A DNA stretch of 64,000 nucleotides. It comes from Perlabentimonas sp046542995 (lineage in GTDB: Bacteria; Bacteroidota; Bacteroidia; Bacteroidales; Tenuifilaceae). The translations under genes and the position numbers were made by a program. How positions within the stretch are numbered: the first letter of the stretch is position 1; each line of letters opens with the position of its first letter. Shown here one piece after another: positions 62,923 through 64,000 of the stretch. The stretch covers positions 10,431-74,430 of the forward strand of contig JBKHAH010000004.1 in assembly GCA_046542995.1 (NCBI GenBank), written 5' to 3'. The notes below the pieces were generated by a model, which saw only the letters and a program-made list of their open reading frames with translations, had not been told where the DNA came from and searched no databases.

Positions 62923-63999
62923 ATGGGCGTTAAAAATACGGTAATTACTGGCACAGGGTGTTTTATTCCAGATCGGATTGTAAAGAATGCTGATTTTGTT
63001 AGGCAGGTTTTCTTCGAGAAGGATCAATCAGTTATAGATTCTGTGGGCGATACAATTGTCAGTAAGTTTAAGGATATTACTGGAATTGCCGAGCGCAGAT
63101 GGGCCGCTGATGATCAAAACACTTCCGATATAGCTGCCATTGCTGCCGAAAAAGCCATCGAGGATGCTGGAATAGACCGTGAAACAATAGACCAAATAAT
63201 TGTGGCAAATGACTTCGGGGATATATCTGCGGGCACCATACAAACCGATTTACTTCCAAGCCTAGCATCAAGGATTAAGCATCTGCTGAAAATTCAAAAT
63301 CCAGCTTGCATTCCTTATGATATTATTTTTGGTTGTCCAGGCTGGATACAGGGAATGATACAGGCAGATGCCTATCTCAAATCAGGACTTGCAAAACGCT
63401 GTTTAGTTATTGGTAGTGAGACCCTTTCCCGTGTTATTGATGTTTACGATCGCGATTCGATGATTTTCTCCGATGGAGCCGGAGCTGCTATTGTGGAGGG
63501 TGTTGAGGAAGACCAAAAAAGAGGAGTTATATCAACCGCCATGATTTCGCATACCAACGAGGAAGCTTACTACTTATACCTAGGAAAATCTAATGCACCA
63601 GAGAGCAACCCCAATGTCCGCTACATAAAAATGCATGGTCGGAAAATCTACGAGTATTCTCTCACTAATGTGCCCGTTGCCATGAAGGTTGCTCTTGATA
63701 AATCAGGTTTATCCATTGAGCAGATTAGCAAGATTCTTATCCATCAGGCTAATGAGAAGATGGACGAGGCCATTGTTAAGCGTTTTTATAAGCTGCACGG
63801 AATTAGACGTCAGGTTGACGATGTGATGCCAATGAATATACATGAGCTTGGCAACAGTTCCGTTGCAACAATCCCAACATTATACGATATGATTCTTAAA
63901 GGGAAATTACCCAATCATAGCATTAAACCGAATGATATACTTCTTTTCGCCTCGGTTGGTGCAGGAATGAATATTAATGCTTTTGTTTATAAGCAGTAA
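62923..63999 (+). CDS. FabH-like 3-oxoacyl-ACP synthase III
   Basis: A complete 358-residue thiolase-fold condensing enzyme. The FabH triad is present: C138 in IFGCPGWIQG, H274 in LIHQANEKMD and N311 in ELGNSSVATIP. It has the start VITGTGCFIPDRIV and glycine-rich VGAGMNIN at the end. FabH begins fatty-acid chains from acyl-CoA and malonyl-ACP. The protein is about 40 residues longer than E. coli FabH and carries an insertion near 100-130, so it may be a specialised paralogue, for example for a secondary or aryl polyene-like lipid. Neighbours beyond the window would decide. Confidence 0.9.
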   Translation: MGVKNTVITGTGCFIPDRIVKNADFVRQVFFEKDQSVIDSVGDTIVSKFKDITGIAERRWAADDQNTSDIAAIAAEKAIEDAGIDRETIDQIIVANDFGDISAGTIQTDLLPSLASRIKHLLKIQNPACIPYDIIFGCPGWIQGMIQADAYLKSGLAKRCLVIGSETLSRVIDVYDRDSMIFSDGAGAAIVEGVEEDQKRGVISTAMISHTNEEAYYLYLGKSNAPESNPNVRYIKMHGRKIYEYSLTNVPVAMKVALDKSGLSIEQISKILIHQANEKMDEAIVKRFYKLHGIRRQVDDVMPMNIHELGNSSVATIPTLYDMILKGKLPNHSIKPNDILLFASVGAGMNINAFVYKQ

Positions 64000-64000
64000 T

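Overview
The window reads as a chromosome segment from a member of the Bacteroidota, probably a Bacteroidales/Marinilabiliales-type anaerobe or microaerophile. This rests on lineage-typical families (GldF/GldG, DUF2851, DUF4294, a subtilase with a C-terminal type IX secretion sorting domain, alginate-export-like porin, HYC_CC_PP-like protein), A/T-rich DNA, near absence of Shine-Dalgarno sites, and many upstream boxes matching the Bacteroidota -7 consensus TAnnTTTG. No rRNA, tRNA, CRISPR array, prophage or plasmid gene was seen.

1-11.4 kb: the tail of a response regulator and an MscS-type channel, then a leftward heavy-metal (probably copper) efflux cluster. It holds a CusA/CzcA RND pump, a CusB-like adaptor, a TolC-like outer-membrane protein, several HMA metallochaperone domains, a Cys-rich HYC_CC_PP-like protein, a 47-residue FeoB-associated-type peptide and two DUF302 proteins, one of them divergent. 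A MITE-like element sits in the divergent intergenic region. 11.5-16.9 kb: outer-membrane porin, a small membrane protein, three tandem AIM24-family genes and a membrane-bound AraC regulator. 17-22.7 kb: gldF-gldG-DUF4340, then dnaN and a DnaQ-like exonuclease. 22.8-31.8 kb: a large unknown membrane protein, DUF2851, rpsO-pnp, prolyl oligopeptidase and deoxynucleoside kinase.

31.8-48.6 kb: an OmpA/TPR-like lipoprotein, a TrmH-type methylase, sucC without sucD, arginine deiminase, a CDGSH iron-sulfur pair, RDD protein, DUF4294, elbB, thpR, lptF/G-tgt, a glycosyltransferase-ECF sigma-rsmG chain, a decayed stretch, two beta-barrel orphans and rpmH. 48.7-64 kb: a 1403-residue secreted subtilase, a LytTR response regulator with a propeller histidine kinase, a leftward operon (mtaB, inositol monophosphatase, lipid A-type acyltransferase, GT2), a possible membrane-anchored ADP-ribosyltransferase-like protein, a small lipoprotein and a FabH-like ketoacyl synthase.

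Most of the window is core chromosome. The accessory-looking parts are the metal cluster, the AIM24 cluster, 46.1-48.2 kb and 61.3-62.6 kb. I found no clear new defence or mobile system. The best leads are the extended HMA module with an LPxCC tail (three copies), the ART-like protein, the MITE-like element, and a Tgt that lacks its zinc cysteines.
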